From JBBREP01 sp963716525 (GTDB taxonomy: Bacteria > Actinomycetota > Acidimicrobiia > IMCC26256 > PALSA-610): 64,000 nucleotides of DNA. Location: positions 3,100,001 to 3,164,000 of the forward strand of contig OY970315.1 of the NCBI GenBank assembly GCA_963716525.1. Direction: 5' to 3'. The stretch's first letter is position 1. The number at the start of each line of letters is the position of its first letter. This document shows positions 20,100-29,561 of the stretch, piece by piece. The notes beneath the pieces were generated by a model. It saw nothing but the letters and a program-made list of their open reading frames with translations, had not been told where the DNA came from and made no database searches. A program made the position numbers and the translations under genes.

Positions 20100-20506
20100 C
20101 GGGCGTGGCCGACGATGGTGCGGGTGACGAGGTCGGCGAGCGTGTAGCGCTCGAGGACCGTGCGGGTCTCGTCGTCGAGCTCGACCCACACCTCCTGGAG
20201 CACGCAGTGGCCCTCGCAGTGGTCGTGCGCGTCGGCGAGCGTGGGCGCGGGCCCTTCGACCGCGGCGACGATCTCGGCGAGGGTGATCGCGGTGGGCGGG
20301 CGGGCGAGCACGTAGCCGCCGCCGACCCCGCGCTTCGAGCGCACCAGGCCGGCGCCCTTGACCGCGAGCAGGATCTGCTCGAGATAGGGCTGCGGGAGGC
20401 CCGTACGTTCGGCGATCTCCTTCACCGACGTCGGCCGCTCCTCGCCGTGCAACGCCAGCGAGAGCAGCGCGCGGGCGGCATAGTCGCTGCGGGTCGACAC
20501 CTTCAC
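20096..20506 (-). CDS. Rrf2 family transcriptional regulator
   Basis: The product is a 136-residue winged-helix regulator: VSTRSDYAARALLSLAL at the start, VKEIAERTGLPQPYLEQILL (recognition helices), GLVRSKRGVGGGYVLARPP (wing), then TLAEIVAAVEGP and a Cys-containing segment C-E-G-H-C. IscR/NsrR-type members bind an Fe-S cluster through three Cys; only two are visible here, three residues apart, so cluster binding is uncertain. Start: GTG 20504-20506, where the family homology begins; an upstream ATG would add 13 unlike residues. It is divergent from the phosphodiesterase gene, which it may regulate. Confidence 0.85.
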   Translation of the reverse strand: MKVSTRSDYAARALLSLALHGEERPTSVKEIAERTGLPQPYLEQILLAVKGAGLVRSKRGVGGGYVLARPPTAITLAEIVAAVEGPAPTLADAHDHCEGHCVLQEVWVELDDETRTVLERYTLADLVTRTIVGHAR

Positions 20507-20555
20507 CGCATGGTCACCCGACGATTCGAACCCATTGCCGGGCATCGTAGGTGCG

Positions 20556-20561
20556 TACTGT
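20556..20561 (+). promoter_or_regulatory. -10 element of the phosphodiesterase gene
   Basis: TACTGT ten bases before the ATG at 20572, giving a leaderless or nearly leaderless transcript in the divergent region with the Rrf2 gene. Confidence 0.4.
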
Positions 20562-20571
20562 TGCTCGGCAG

Positions 20572-21682
20572 ATGCCCCCGACGCCGACGCTTCCCGCCTA
20601 CGGTTCCGCGTCGCTCACCGAGGTGGTCCCGGCGCTGCTGAGCAGCGCCGCGAGCGATCGTGAATGGCTGCCCGCTGCGGCACGAGCGGCGAAGTCGGTC
20701 GTGCTGCTGGCCGTCGACGGCCTCGGCGCCGGGGCGCTCGACACCCACGCCGGCCGCCTGCCGACGCTCCTCACCATGGATCGGGCGGTGATCACCTCGG
20801 TGCTGCCTGCGACCACCGCAGCCGCGCTCACGTCGCTCACCACGGGCGCGCCGCCGACGCGCCACGGCCTCGTGGGCTACCGCATCGTCGTCGACGAACA
20901 GGTGCTCAACACGCTGCGCTGGCAGCTCGAAGGCGCTGGCCGCACGGCGCGCGCGCCCGAACCGCACACGCTCCAACGCGTCGAAGCGTTCCGTGGCCGG
21001 CCGATTCCCGTCGTCACGAAGTCGGAGTTCAAAAAGACCGGCTTCACCGCGGCGCACCTCGGGAACGGCCCCTTCCACGGGTGGCGCACGGTGAGCGTGC
21101 TCGTCGAGCACTGCCGGCGCCTCGTGGCGGGCGGCGAGCGGTTCGTGTACGCGTACTACCCCGGTGTCGACGAGGTGGCGCACGAGTACGGTCTCACCGA
21201 CGGTTTCTACGACGCCGAGCTGCGCGCCACCGACGCGCTCGTCGCGCAGCTGCTCGACGTGTTGCCCGACGACTGCGCGCTTGTGGTCACCGCCGACCAT
21301 GGACAGGTCGATCTTCTCGAGGACGCGTGGGTCGACACCGCGAAGCTTGCGCCGTTGCTGCGCACGCAAGCGGGTGACGCGCGCTTCCGTCATCTGCACG
21401 CGCGCCGGTGCGGCGCAGGAGCTCGCGCAGGAGTGCCGGCATGCGTTCGGCGACATCGCGTGGGTGCGTACGCGCCGCGAGCTCGTCGACGAGGAGTGGC
21501 TCGGCCCGCGCCCGGCGCCCGCAGTCGGTGGCCGGATCGGCGACGTCGTGCTCATGCCATTCGAGCCGGTGGGGTTCATCGATCCCGCGCTGCCGCGTGA
21601 GCGCGGCCTGCGCAGCGCGCACGGCGCGCCCACCGCCGCCGAGATGCTGGTGCCGCTGCTCGCCGCCCGCGGTCGAGGCTGA
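20572..21682 (+). CDS. Alkaline-phosphatase-fold phosphodiesterase/nucleotide pyrophosphatase (frameshifted)
   Basis: This is a type I phosphodiesterase family protein. L-L-A-V-D-G-L-G is the first metal-binding segment (near residue 46); S-V-L-P-A-T-T-A-A-A-L-T-S-L-T-T-G holds the Thr/Ser nucleophile; Y-Y-P-G-V-D-E-V-A-H-E-Y-G and T-A-D-H-G give the other metal ligands. Near nt 21400, in GCACGCGCGCC, the frame breaks: R-F-R-H-L-H-A-R continues as AGAAQELAQECRHAFGDIAW in another frame to 21682. About 370 residues when joined. No signal peptide is seen, so it is probably cytoplasmic. The substrate is unknown. Confidence 0.82.
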
Positions 21683-21772
21683 ACGGGTCGCGGCGAGCCG
21701 GCCAGCCCGCCGGCGGGCCGTGGGTGAGCGCCGAGATGCCCCCGGGCCCGCGGCGCAACCGAGCGGGGGGTG

Positions 21773-21801
21773 TTGTGTCGGAGGGTCGGCGCGCCTATCG
21801 T
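21773..21801 (+). promoter_or_regulatory. Promoter of dnaE
   Basis: TTGTGT (21773-21778) and TATCGT (21796-21801) with a 17-base spacer. The transcript would start near 21808 and carry a leader of about 86 nt that contains the DnaA-box-like palindrome. Confidence 0.55.
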
Positions 21802-21828
21802 CTCGGTGCGGAATGACATCCGTGTGAT

Positions 21829-21862
21829 TCGTCCACAACCGTGTCCACAGTGCCTGTGGACA
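21829..21862. promoter_or_regulatory. DnaA-box-like cluster with perfect palindrome upstream of dnaE
   Basis: TGTCCACAG (21842-21850), spacer TGC, CTGTGGACA (21854-21862) is a perfect 9-bp inverted repeat. Together with CGTCCACA about ten bases upstream, it gives three sites each matching eight of nine positions of TTGTCCACA, the DnaA box consensus of high-GC Actinobacteria. The sites lie in the dnaE leader, between promoter and ATG. Confidence 0.55.
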
Positions 21863-21893
21863 GAGGGCCGTTGGTGCGAGATGCCACACCGGT

Positions 21894-24800
21894 ATGACTG
21901 ACTCGTTCGTCCATCTGCACCTCCACACCGAGTACTCGATGCTCGATGGTGCGTCGCGCATCGACGACGTGGTCACAGCCGCCGTGCGCGACGGGATGCC
22001 CGCCGTGGGCATCACCGACCACGGCAACATGTACGGCGTCCTCGAGCTGTTCAAGGCGGCCCGCGAGCAGGGCGTGAAGCCGGTGCTCGGCATGGAGGGC
22101 TACTTCACCAACGGCTCGCGCTTCGACCGCCCGCGCCGCGCCGAGCACGAGATCTACCACCTCACGATGCTCGCCGAGAACGACGCCGGCTACCACAACC
22201 TCGTCAAGGTCGCGAGCCAGGCCTACCTCGACGGCTACTACTACAAGCCCCGCTCCGACTGGGATCTCCTGGAGCGCCACCACGAGGGCATCATCGCCAC
22301 CACCGGCTGTCTCGGCGGTCTGGTGAGCCAGCTGCTGCTCGCGGGGGAGCACGATGCCGCGTACAAGGCGGCCGGCCGCTTCCAGGACATCTTCGGGCGC
22401 GACCACTTCTTCGTGGAGCTCCAGGACCACGGCATCGCCGAGCAGGCGTCGACGATCGGGTCGCTGCTCGACATCGCCCGGCGGCTCGGCGCGCCGCTGC
22501 TCGCCACGAACGACTCGCACTACACCGACAAGCACGATGCCGACGCGCACGACGCCCTGCTGTGCGTGCAGACCGGTGCGCTGAAGAGCGACGCGAACCG
22601 CTTCAAGTTCGACGGCGACGAGTTCTACATCAAGTCGGCGGTCGAGATGCGCGCGCTGTTCGCCGAGCTGCCGGAGGCCTGCGACAACACGCTCTGGATC
22701 GCCGAGCGCGCCGACGTCGAGATCGAGTTCGACAACGCGGTGCTGCCGTCGTTCCCGGTGCCGCAGGGCCACGACGAGGACAGCTACCTGCGCGAGCTCG
22801 TGTTCGAGGGGGCCAAGTCGCGCTACGGCCCGAGCCCGGCGCTCCACGTGCTCGAACGCCTCGAGTACGAGCTCGACGTGATCAAGAGCATGGGGTTCTC
22901 CGCCTACTTCCTCGTGGTCTGGGACCTGGTGCGCTTCGCTCGCTCGCAGCGGATCCGTGTCGGTCCGGGGCGGGGGAGCGCGGCCGGTTCGTGCGTCGCC
23001 TTCTGCCTGCGCATTGTCGACATCGACCCGATCAAGTACGACCTGCTGTTCGAGCGCTTCCTCAATCCCGGCCGCAAACAGATGCCGGACATCGACATGG
23101 ACTTCGACTCGCGCTACCGCGGCGACATGATCAAGTACGCGGCGTCGAAGTACGGCTCCGACCGGGTGGCGCAGATCGTCACGTTCTCCACGATCAAGGC
23201 ACGGGCCGCGGTGCGCGACGCGGCGCGAGTGCTCGACTACCCGTACGCGGTCGGCGACAAGATCGCGAAGGCGATGCCGCCGCTGATCATGGGCCGCGAC
23301 ACGCCGCTCGAGCGCGTGCTTCGAGGAGAGCGAGAAGTACGCCGACGGCTACAAGATGGCTGCCGACCTTCGCGAGATGTACCAGGGGGATCCCGACGTC
23401 AAGCGCATCGTCGACGTCGCCCGAGGACTCGAAGGATTGCGCCGCCAGGACGGCATCCACGCCGCCGCGGTGGTCATCACGCGCGACCCCCTCACCGACT
23501 ACCTGCCCGTGCAGCGCAAGCCCGGTCCGGGCGGCGTCACCGAGGACGCGCCGGTCGTCACGCAGTACGAGATGCACGGCGTCGAGGAGCTCGGCCTCCT
23601 CAAGATGGACTTCCTCGGCCTGCGCAACCTCGACGTCATGGAGATCGCGCTCGACCTCATCGAGCAGTCCACGGGCTCGCGGCCCGACATCGACGACCTG
23701 CCGCTCGACGACGAGCCCACGTTCGAGCTGCTGCGCCGGGCCGACACCATCGGCGTGTTCCAGCTCGAGGGCGGCCCGATGCGCGCGCTCATCCAGCGAC
23801 TCGCGCCCACCACGTTCGAAGACGTCGCCGCGCTCGTGGCCCTCTACCGGCCGGGCCCGATGGCCCAGAACTGGCACAACGAGTACGCCGACCGCAAGAA
23901 CGCCCGGAAACCCGTCACCTACGACCACGAGTCGCTCGAGGAGATCCTCTCGCCCACGTTCGGGCTGATGATCTACCAGGAACAGCTGATGCGCGTCTCG
24001 CAGAAGCTCGCCGGGTACACGCTCGAAGAGGCCGACAACCTCCGCAAGGCCACGGGGAAGAAGATCCGCGCGCTGATCGCCAAGGAGCGCACGAAGTTCG
24101 TCGAGGGGTGCGTGCGCAACGGCCTGTCGCACGACTTCGCCGAGGACTACTTCGACAAGATCGAACCGTTCGCCGACTACTCGTTCAACAAGTCGCACTC
24201 GGTCGGCTACGGCTTCGTCGCCTACCAGACCGCGTACCTCAAGGCGAACTTCCCGGTGCAGTATCTCGCGGCGCTGCTCACGTCGGTGAAGACGAACCTC
24301 GACAAGGCCGCCGTCTACATCAACGAGTGCCGCCTGCTCGACATCCCGGTGCGAAACCCGTGTGTGAACGCGAGCGACGTCGACTTCGCAGTCGATTTCG
24401 AGCCGCAGGCGAGCGGGGGTGGACCCGGTGCACGGGGCGCCATCCTCTTCGGCCTGTCCGCGGTGCGCAACGTGGGCGAGGGGGTGGCGCAGCAGATCAA
24501 GGCGGCGCGCGCCGAGGGCGGACCGTTCCACGACTTCCACGACTTCTGCGACCGGGTCGACGTGAGCGTGCTGAACAAGCGCACGGTCGAGTCGCTCATC
24601 AAGGCGGGCGCGTTCGACGCGCTCGGTCATCCGCGCCGCGGGTTGCTCGCGGTGTTCGAGCAGATCGCCGACCACGCGTTGAGCCGGCGTCGCGAGCGCG
24701 AGCAGGGTGTGATGAGCCTCTTCGGGCCCGAGGCGGCCGACCCGGGCGCGACCTCGGTGTTCGACGAACGGCTGGCGATCCCCGATCTCGCGTTCGACAA

Positions 24801-25419
24801 GCGCCAGCGACTCGCGTTCGAGAAGGAGATGCTCGGCCTCTACGTGAGCGAGCACCCACTCATCGGCGCGCGCCGAGCGCTCACCCGACTGGCGGAGTGC
24901 ACGATCGGCGAGCTCACCGAGATGGACGACGGCGCGTTGCGTACCGTCGCCGGGATCGTCACCGGGGTGCAGCGCAAGTACACCAAGCGCGGCGACCTCA
25001 TGGCCACGTTCACCTTCGAGGACCTCTCGGGCGCCATCGACGCGATGGTGTTCCCGAAGACGATGCTCGCCGTCGGTAACCGGCTGGTCGACGACGCGAT
25101 CGCGGTGGTGAAGGGCCGCCTCGACAAGCGCGAGGACACGCCGAAGCTCATCGTCATGGAGCTCACGATCCCCGAGATCTTCGGCGACTCGGGCCCACCC
25201 GTGCGCCTGCAGGTGCGGGCCGCGGCCTTCGACGAGGGGCGGGTTGCGCGGTTGAAGGATCTGCTCGTCGCCCATCCCGGCGACTGCCCGGTGTTCGTGC
25301 ACATCGCCGGCCAGGACTCCGAGACCGTCCTGCGCCTTGACGACCAGTTCAACTGCGACGGCAGCGCGGGGCTCTGCGCCGAGCTGCGGGTGGCGTTCGG
25401 AGCTGACTCGGTCAAGTAG
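21894..25419 (+). CDS. dnaE: DNA polymerase III alpha subunit (frameshifted; carries an in-frame repeat insertion)
   Basis: This is the replicative polymerase, about 1175 residues. The PHP domain starts at F-V-H-L-H-L-H-T-E-Y-S-M-L-D-G. The palm has G-P-G-R-G-S-A-A-G-S-C and the catalytic P-D-I-D-M-D-F-D. Near nt 23317 one extra base in CTCGAGCGCGTGCTTC breaks the frame; the protein continues CFEESEKYADGYKMAADLREMY, then K-M-D-F-L-G-L-R, helix-hairpin-helix and OB-fold regions to 25419. At 24400-24423 the repeat core is inserted in frame, giving EPQASGGGPGARGA just before ILFGLSAVRNVGEG. A functional gene is expected, as this is the only dnaE seen. Start: ATG 21894. Confidence 0.92.
24400..24423 (+). 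repeat. In-frame core copy of the repeat inside dnaE
   Basis: GAGCCGCAGGCGAGC followed by GGGGGTGGA, identical to the core of the arrays. The palindromic stem part is absent. It is read in the same frame (E-P-Q-A-S-G-G-G) as the ileS copy and lies in a loop ahead of a conserved G-L-S-A-V-R-N-V-G segment. Confidence 0.88.
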
Positions 25420-25441
25420 TTGATGCTTGACTGTCCGGTCT

Positions 25442-26092
25442 ATGAGGATCGGGATTCTGGGGGCGACGGGCCCCGCCGGCGCGGGTCTGGCGGCACGGCT
25501 CGCCTGCGTCGGCCACGAGGTGCTCTTCGGGTCGCGGGCCGTCGACAAGGCCAAGGCGTCGGTTCACGAGCTGCACGAGCGTTGGGGCGACCGGGTCGCC
25601 GGGCTCGTGCCCTGCGACAACGCGTGGGCGTGCGACGCGCCCGTGGTGGTGCTCGCGGTGCACGCCGACTCGGTGATCCCGACGGTGCGCGAGCACGCCG
25701 AACGGCTCCAGGGCAAGATCGTCGTGTCGATGGCGAACAACCTCACGCGCAACGGCAACGAGTTCAACGCCGTGCTCCCGCCGCACGGCTCGGTCGCCGC
25801 CGAGATCCAGGCACTGCTGTGGCGCTCGCGCGTGTGCACCGCGTTCCATCTCGTACCGGCCGCAGAGTTCGCCGACCTCGACCACACGATGGAGAGCGAC
25901 GTCGTCGTGCTCGGCGACGAGGACGAGGCCCGGGCCATGCTCATGGACATCACGAGCTCGATCCCGAACCTGCGCCCGCTCGACGGCGGCTCGCTGCGCA
26001 ACGCGGTCGGCATGGAGACCTTTGCCGCCGTGCTGCTCACGATCAACGTCCGCCACAAGATGCGAGCCAGCCTGCGGTTGACGACGATCTGA
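25442..26092 (+). CDS. NADPH:F420 oxidoreductase-like (NpdG family)
   Basis: This 216-residue Rossmann protein begins M-R-I-G-I-L-G-A-T-G-P-A-G-A-G-L-A, with G-S-R after the second strand (NADP phosphate binding), V-V-L-A-V-H-A-D-S-V and M-A-N-N-L-T-R. This is the pattern of NADPH-dependent F420 reductases, which move hydride between NADPH and coenzyme F420; similar folds include ketol-acid-type dehydrogenases. F420 use is common in Acidimicrobiia. Start: ATG 25442 with the homology; TTG 25427 would add five residues. It follows dnaE by 22 bases and might be co-transcribed. Confidence 0.8.
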   Translation: MRIGILGATGPAGAGLAARLACVGHEVLFGSRAVDKAKASVHELHERWGDRVAGLVPCDNAWACDAPVVVLAVHADSVIPTVREHAERLQGKIVVSMANNLTRNGNEFNAVLPPHGSVAAEIQALLWRSRVCTAFHLVPAAEFADLDHTMESDVVVLGDEDEARAMLMDITSSIPNLRPLDGGSLRNAVGMETFAAVLLTINVRHKMRASLRLTTI

Positions 26093-26202
26093 GCGCCATC
26101 GGCGCGCGGGCGCGACGGAGACCGGTCGTCCCAACACGGGGGTGAGGCGGCGTCACCGTCGCGTGGCCCACACGTCGGAAAGGCGCGAACGCGGGGGTCA
26201 AC

Positions 26203-26208
26203 TACTCT
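26203..26208 (+). promoter_or_regulatory. -10 element for leaderless mshC-like gene
   Basis: TACTCT seven bases before the GTG at 26216. Confidence 0.45.
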
Positions 26209-26215
26209 CCGGGAC

Positions 26216-27415
26216 GTGATCAGGCTCTACGACACCGCGCAGCGCAAGGTGGTGCCGTTCGAGCCCGGGCCGTCGGTGTCGATGTACGTGTGCGGCATCA
26301 CGCCGTACGACTCCACGCACCTCGGCCACGCGGCCACGTACCTCACCTACGACATCCTCATCCGCCGGCTCGAGGAGCTCGGCCACGAGGCCCGGATGGT
26401 GCGCAACGTCACCGACGTCGACGATTCGATCCTGCCCAAGGCACACGAGCTCGGCGTGCACTACCTCGAGCTCGCGGCGTCGGAGATCGCCCGATTCCAC
26501 GCCGACATGGATGCCCTCGAGATGCGGCCCACGGTGGCCGAGCCGCGTGCCACGGACGCGATCGACCTGATCGTCGAGCTCGTCGCCGAGCTGCTCGACA
26601 AGGGCCACGCCTACATCAGCCACGGCACCGTCTACTTCGACGTGTCGACGTTCCCTCGCTACGGCGAGCTGTCGCACTATCCCGAGGACCGGATGGTGAA
26701 GCTGGCTCGGGCTCGCGGCGGAAATCCCGACGATCCGCACCGGCGGGCCCCGCTCGACTTCATCCTGTGGCAGCCGAGCCTCCAGGAGGAGCCGGTATGG
26801 CGCGCGCCTTTCGGTGCCGGCCGCCCCGGATGGCACATCGAGTGCAGCGCCATGAGCATGGCCGAGCACGGGTCGACGCTCGACCTGCACGGCGGCGGCA
26901 CCGACCTGATCTTCCCGCACCACGAGTGCGAGGTCGCGCAGAGCGAGTCGGTCACCGGCAAGCCCTTCGTGCGGCACTGGATGCACAGCGCGATGGTGAA
27001 CTACGAGGGCGAGAAGATGAGCAAGTCGCTCGGCAACCTCGTCTTCATCAGCGACCTGCTGAAGGTGGCCGATCCGCGTGCGATCCGGCTCGCGCTGCTG
27101 CGGCACCACTACCGCAGCGGCTTCGAGTGGTTCGACACCGAGATCGACGAGGGCACCGCGCTGTTGCACCGTCTCCATGCCGCGGCCCGCGTCGAGGGGG
27201 GCCCCGACCCCCGGCCGTTCGCGGCGCGGGTGCGCGCCGCGCTCGACGACGACCTCGACACGCCGCGGGCGATCGAGGCCATCGGCGACCTCGCCGACGC
27301 CATGCTGTCGGCGCCCGCGTCGTCGAGCCCGGACGCCCCGAGCGCGCACGGCCTGCTCTGCGAGCTCGCCGCGCTCCTGGGTGTCGACCTCGACCGGGAG
27401 CTCGCGCCCGCGTAG
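26216..27415 (+). CDS. mshC: MshC-like cysteine ligase (cysteinyl-tRNA synthetase family)
   Basis: This 399-residue class I synthetase-fold protein has M-Y-V-C-G-I-T-P-Y-D-S-T-H-L-G-H-A-A-T-Y near residue 22, R-N-V-T-D-V-D-D-S near 62, G-R-P-G-W-H-I-E-C-S near 201 (zinc/cysteine site), a G-G-G-T-D-L-I-F-P-H-H-E motif and KMSKSLGNL near 265. The G-I-T-P-Y-D-x-T-H-L-G-H signature and the short C-terminus match MshC, which ligates cysteine to GlcN-inositol in mycothiol synthesis; true CysS has G-P-T-V-Y-D and a longer C-terminus. CysS activity cannot be ruled out. Start: leaderless GTG 26216. Neighbouring inositol-lipid genes fit inositol metabolism. Confidence 0.75.
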   Translation: MIRLYDTAQRKVVPFEPGPSVSMYVCGITPYDSTHLGHAATYLTYDILIRRLEELGHEARMVRNVTDVDDSILPKAHELGVHYLELAASEIARFHADMDALEMRPTVAEPRATDAIDLIVELVAELLDKGHAYISHGTVYFDVSTFPRYGELSHYPEDRMVKLARARGGNPDDPHRRAPLDFILWQPSLQEEPVWRAPFGAGRPGWHIECSAMSMAEHGSTLDLHGGGTDLIFPHHECEVAQSESVTGKPFVRHWMHSAMVNYEGEKMSKSLGNLVFISDLLKVADPRAIRLALLRHHYRSGFEWFDTEIDEGTALLHRLHAAARVEGGPDPRPFAARVRAALDDDLDTPRAIEAIGDLADAMLSAPASSSPDAPSAHGLLCELAALLGVDLDRELAPA

Positions 27416-27426
27416 AGGAGTGCCCA

Positions 27427-27508
27427 CTTCTCGGTGCATTTGCGGCGCAGAGTGCACGCCGAGTGCGCGCCGAGTGCGCGCCGAGTGCGCGCCGTTGGCA
27501 CCGAGAAG
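27427..27508. repeat. 11-bp inverted repeat enclosing four 11-bp tandem repeats
   Basis: CTTCTCGGTGC (27427-27437) and GCACCGAGAAG (27498-27508) are perfect inverted arms. Between them GAGTGCACGCC and three GAGTGCGCGCC copies run from 27450 to 27493. CGTTTT follows the right arm, so it could work as a terminator after the mshC-like gene. It could also be a small mobile palindromic element. Confidence 0.8.
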
Positions 27509-27542
27509 CGTTTTGAGGCGCGGTGCCGCGGCGGCCGGTTCG

Positions 27543-27548
27543 TACAAT
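27543..27548 (+). promoter_or_regulatory. -10 element of thrS
   Basis: TACAAT, the strongest -10 match in the window, nine bases before the ATG at 27558. No matching -35 at normal spacing. Confidence 0.55.
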
Positions 27549-27557
27549 CAGGGTTCT

Positions 27558-29561
27558 ATGAGCGATCTGATCACGGTCACGCTGCCCGACTCGTCGACCC
27601 ACGAGGTCGCGACGGGCACGACGCCGGCCGAGATCGCCGCCGCGATCGGCGCCCGCCTCGCCAAGGATGCCATCGCAGCCCGGGTCGACGGAGAATGGGT
27701 CGATCTGAACCGGCCGATGCGCCACGACGTGAGCCTCGCGATCATCACGCCCGCGAGCGACGAGGGCCGCGAGGTGCTGCGCCACAGCACCGCGCACGTG
27801 CTCGCGCAGGCTGTCACGCGCCTGTTTCCCGGCGCCAAGTACGCCATCGGGCCCGCGATCGCCGACGGCTTCTACTACGACTTCGAGCTGCCCGATCACG
27901 ACACGTTCTCCGAGGACGACCTCGCGCGCATCGAGGGCGAGATGCGCCGCATCGTCGCCGCCGACCAGCGCTTCGAGCGCGAGGAGCTCGACTACGACGC
28001 GGGGCTCGCGCTGTTCGGCGACCAGTCGTTCAAGCAGGAGATCATCACCAAGGTGCGTGAGGGCGCAGCCGACGACGAGGAGGCGGGTGAGGTCGGCGGC
28101 GGAGGCGAGGCCGGCGGGGTGAGCGTGTACCGCAACGTCGATGCCGAGGGCACCGTCGACTTCGTCGACTTGTGCCGCGGCCCGCACGTGCCGTCCACCG
28201 GCCGGCTCGGCGCGTTCAAGCTCATGCGCGTTGCCGGCGCGTACTGGCGCGGCAACGAGAAGGGACCGCAGCTCCAGCGCATCTACGGCACCGCGTGGGA
28301 GAGCCCTAAGGCGCTCGCCGAGCACCTGCACCGGCTCGAGGAGGCCGAGCGGCGCGACCACCGCAAGCTCGGCACCGAGCTCGATCTGTTCAGCTTCCCC
28401 GACGAGATCGGCTCGGGCCTCGCGGTGTTCCACCCGAAGGGTGGCATCGTCCGCATGATCATGGAGGATTACTCGCGCAAGCGGCACGAGCAGGCCGGCT
28501 ACGAGTTCGTGTACAGCCCGCACATCACCAAGGAGCAGCTGTTCCAGACGAGCGGGCACCTGCAGTGGTACGCCGACGGCATGTTCCCGCCGATGGAGCT
28601 CGACGGCGGCACCGACTACTACCTGAAGCCGATGAACTGCCCGTTCCACTTCCTGATCTACAGGAGCCGGACGCGCAGCTACCGCGAGTTGCCGCTGCGG
28701 CTCTTCGAGTTCGGCACGGTGTACCGCTACGAGAAGTCGGGCGTGGTCCACGGGCTCACCCGTGTACGCGGCATGACCCAGGACGACTCGCACATCTTCA
28801 CCACGAAGGAGCAGATGACCGAGGAGCTGGTGTCGTTGCTCGACTTCGTGCTCTCGGTGCTCGCCGACTACGGCCTCACCGACTTCTACCTCGAGCTGTC
28901 CACGAAACCCCCCGAGAAATCGGTCGGTACCGACGAGGAGTGGGACGAGGCCACCGAGGCGCTGCGCCGTGCCGCGTCGACGAAGGACCTCGAGCTCGTG
29001 CTCGACGAGGGCGGCGGCGCGTTCTACGGCCCGAAGATCAGCGTGCAGGCGAAGGACGCGATCGGCCGTACCTGGCAGATGAGCACGATCCAGCTCGACT
29101 TCCAGATGTCGCAGCGGTTCGACCTCACCTATATCGGCGCCGACAACGAGCGCCATCGCCCGATCGTCATCCACCGCGCGCTGTTCGGCTCCGTCGAGCG
29201 GTTCTTTGCCGTGCTCGTGGAGCACTACGCGGGCGCGTTCCCGGTGTGGCTCGCGCCCACCCAGGCGATCGTGCTGCCCGTCGCCGACCGCCACGACGAG
29301 TACGGGGCGAAGCTCGTGGCGCGCATGCGCGCGGCCGGCGTGCGCGTCGACATGGTCGACGGCCATGCCGGTGCACTCGGCGCGCGCATCCGCAAGGCCA
29401 AGACCGAGAAGGTGCCGTACGTCCTTGTCGTCGGGGACGACGACGTCGCCCGCGACACCGTGGGCGTGAACGCGCGCGGCGCCGACGCGCCCGAGCGCGG
29501 TGTGGCGGTCGACGACTTCGTGGCGCGCATCACCGCCGAAGTGGCGTCGCGGTCCGCATGA
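27558..29561 (+). CDS. thrS: Threonyl-tRNA synthetase
   Basis: The 667-residue class II synthetase has a TGS domain (residues 1 to about 62), an editing domain with H-S-T-A-H-V-L-A-Q-A (HxxxH) and D-L-C-R-G-P-H-V-P-S-T-G, a catalytic core with M-N-C-P-F-H (zinc Cys), R-L-F-E-F-G-T-V-Y-R-Y-E (motif 2), the zinc His and motif 3 (H-R-A-L-F-G-S-V-E-R-F), and a C-terminal anticodon-binding domain (APTQAIVLPVADRHDEYG). An acidic, glycine-rich insert of about 20 residues (near residue 180) lies before the C-R-G-P-H motif and may be a lineage-specific loop. Start: ATG 27558 after TACAAT. The HIT gene starts in its stop codon; this pair leads the actinobacterial pgsA-pimA block. Confidence 0.95.
   Translation: MSDLITVTLPDSSTHEVATGTTPAEIAAAIGARLAKDAIAARVDGEWVDLNRPMRHDVSLAIITPASDEGREVLRHSTAHVLAQAVTRLFPGAKYAIGPAIADGFYYDFELPDHDTFSEDDLARIEGEMRRIVAADQRFEREELDYDAGLALFGDQSFKQEIITKVREGAADDEEAGEVGGGGEAGGVSVYRNVDAEGTVDFVDLCRGPHVPSTGRLGAFKLMRVAGAYWRGNEKGPQLQRIYGTAWESPKALAEHLHRLEEAERRDHRKLGTELDLFSFPDEIGSGLAVFHPKGGIVRMIMEDYSRKRHEQAGYEFVYSPHITKEQLFQTSGHLQWYADGMFPPMELDGGTDYYLKPMNCPFHFLIYRSRTRSYRELPLRLFEFGTVYRYEKSGVVHGLTRVRGMTQDDSHIFTTKEQMTEELVSLLDFVLSVLADYGLTDFYLELSTKPPEKSVGTDEEWDEATEALRRAASTKDLELVLDEGGGAFYGPKISVQAKDAIGRTWQMSTIQLDFQMSQRFDLTYIGADNERHRPIVIHRALFGSVERFFAVLVEHYAGAFPVWLAPTQAIVLPVADRHDEYGAKLVARMRAAGVRVDMVDGHAGALGARIRKAKTEKVPYVLVVGDDDVARDTVGVNARGADAPERGVAVDDFVARITAEVASRSA

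Noticed and set aside
20519..20532. tRNA-like T-arm sequence GGTTCGAATC on the minus strand, followed by GTGACCA
   Set aside because: The flanking bases do not pair to form a T-stem or acceptor stem, and no anticodon or D arm is present.
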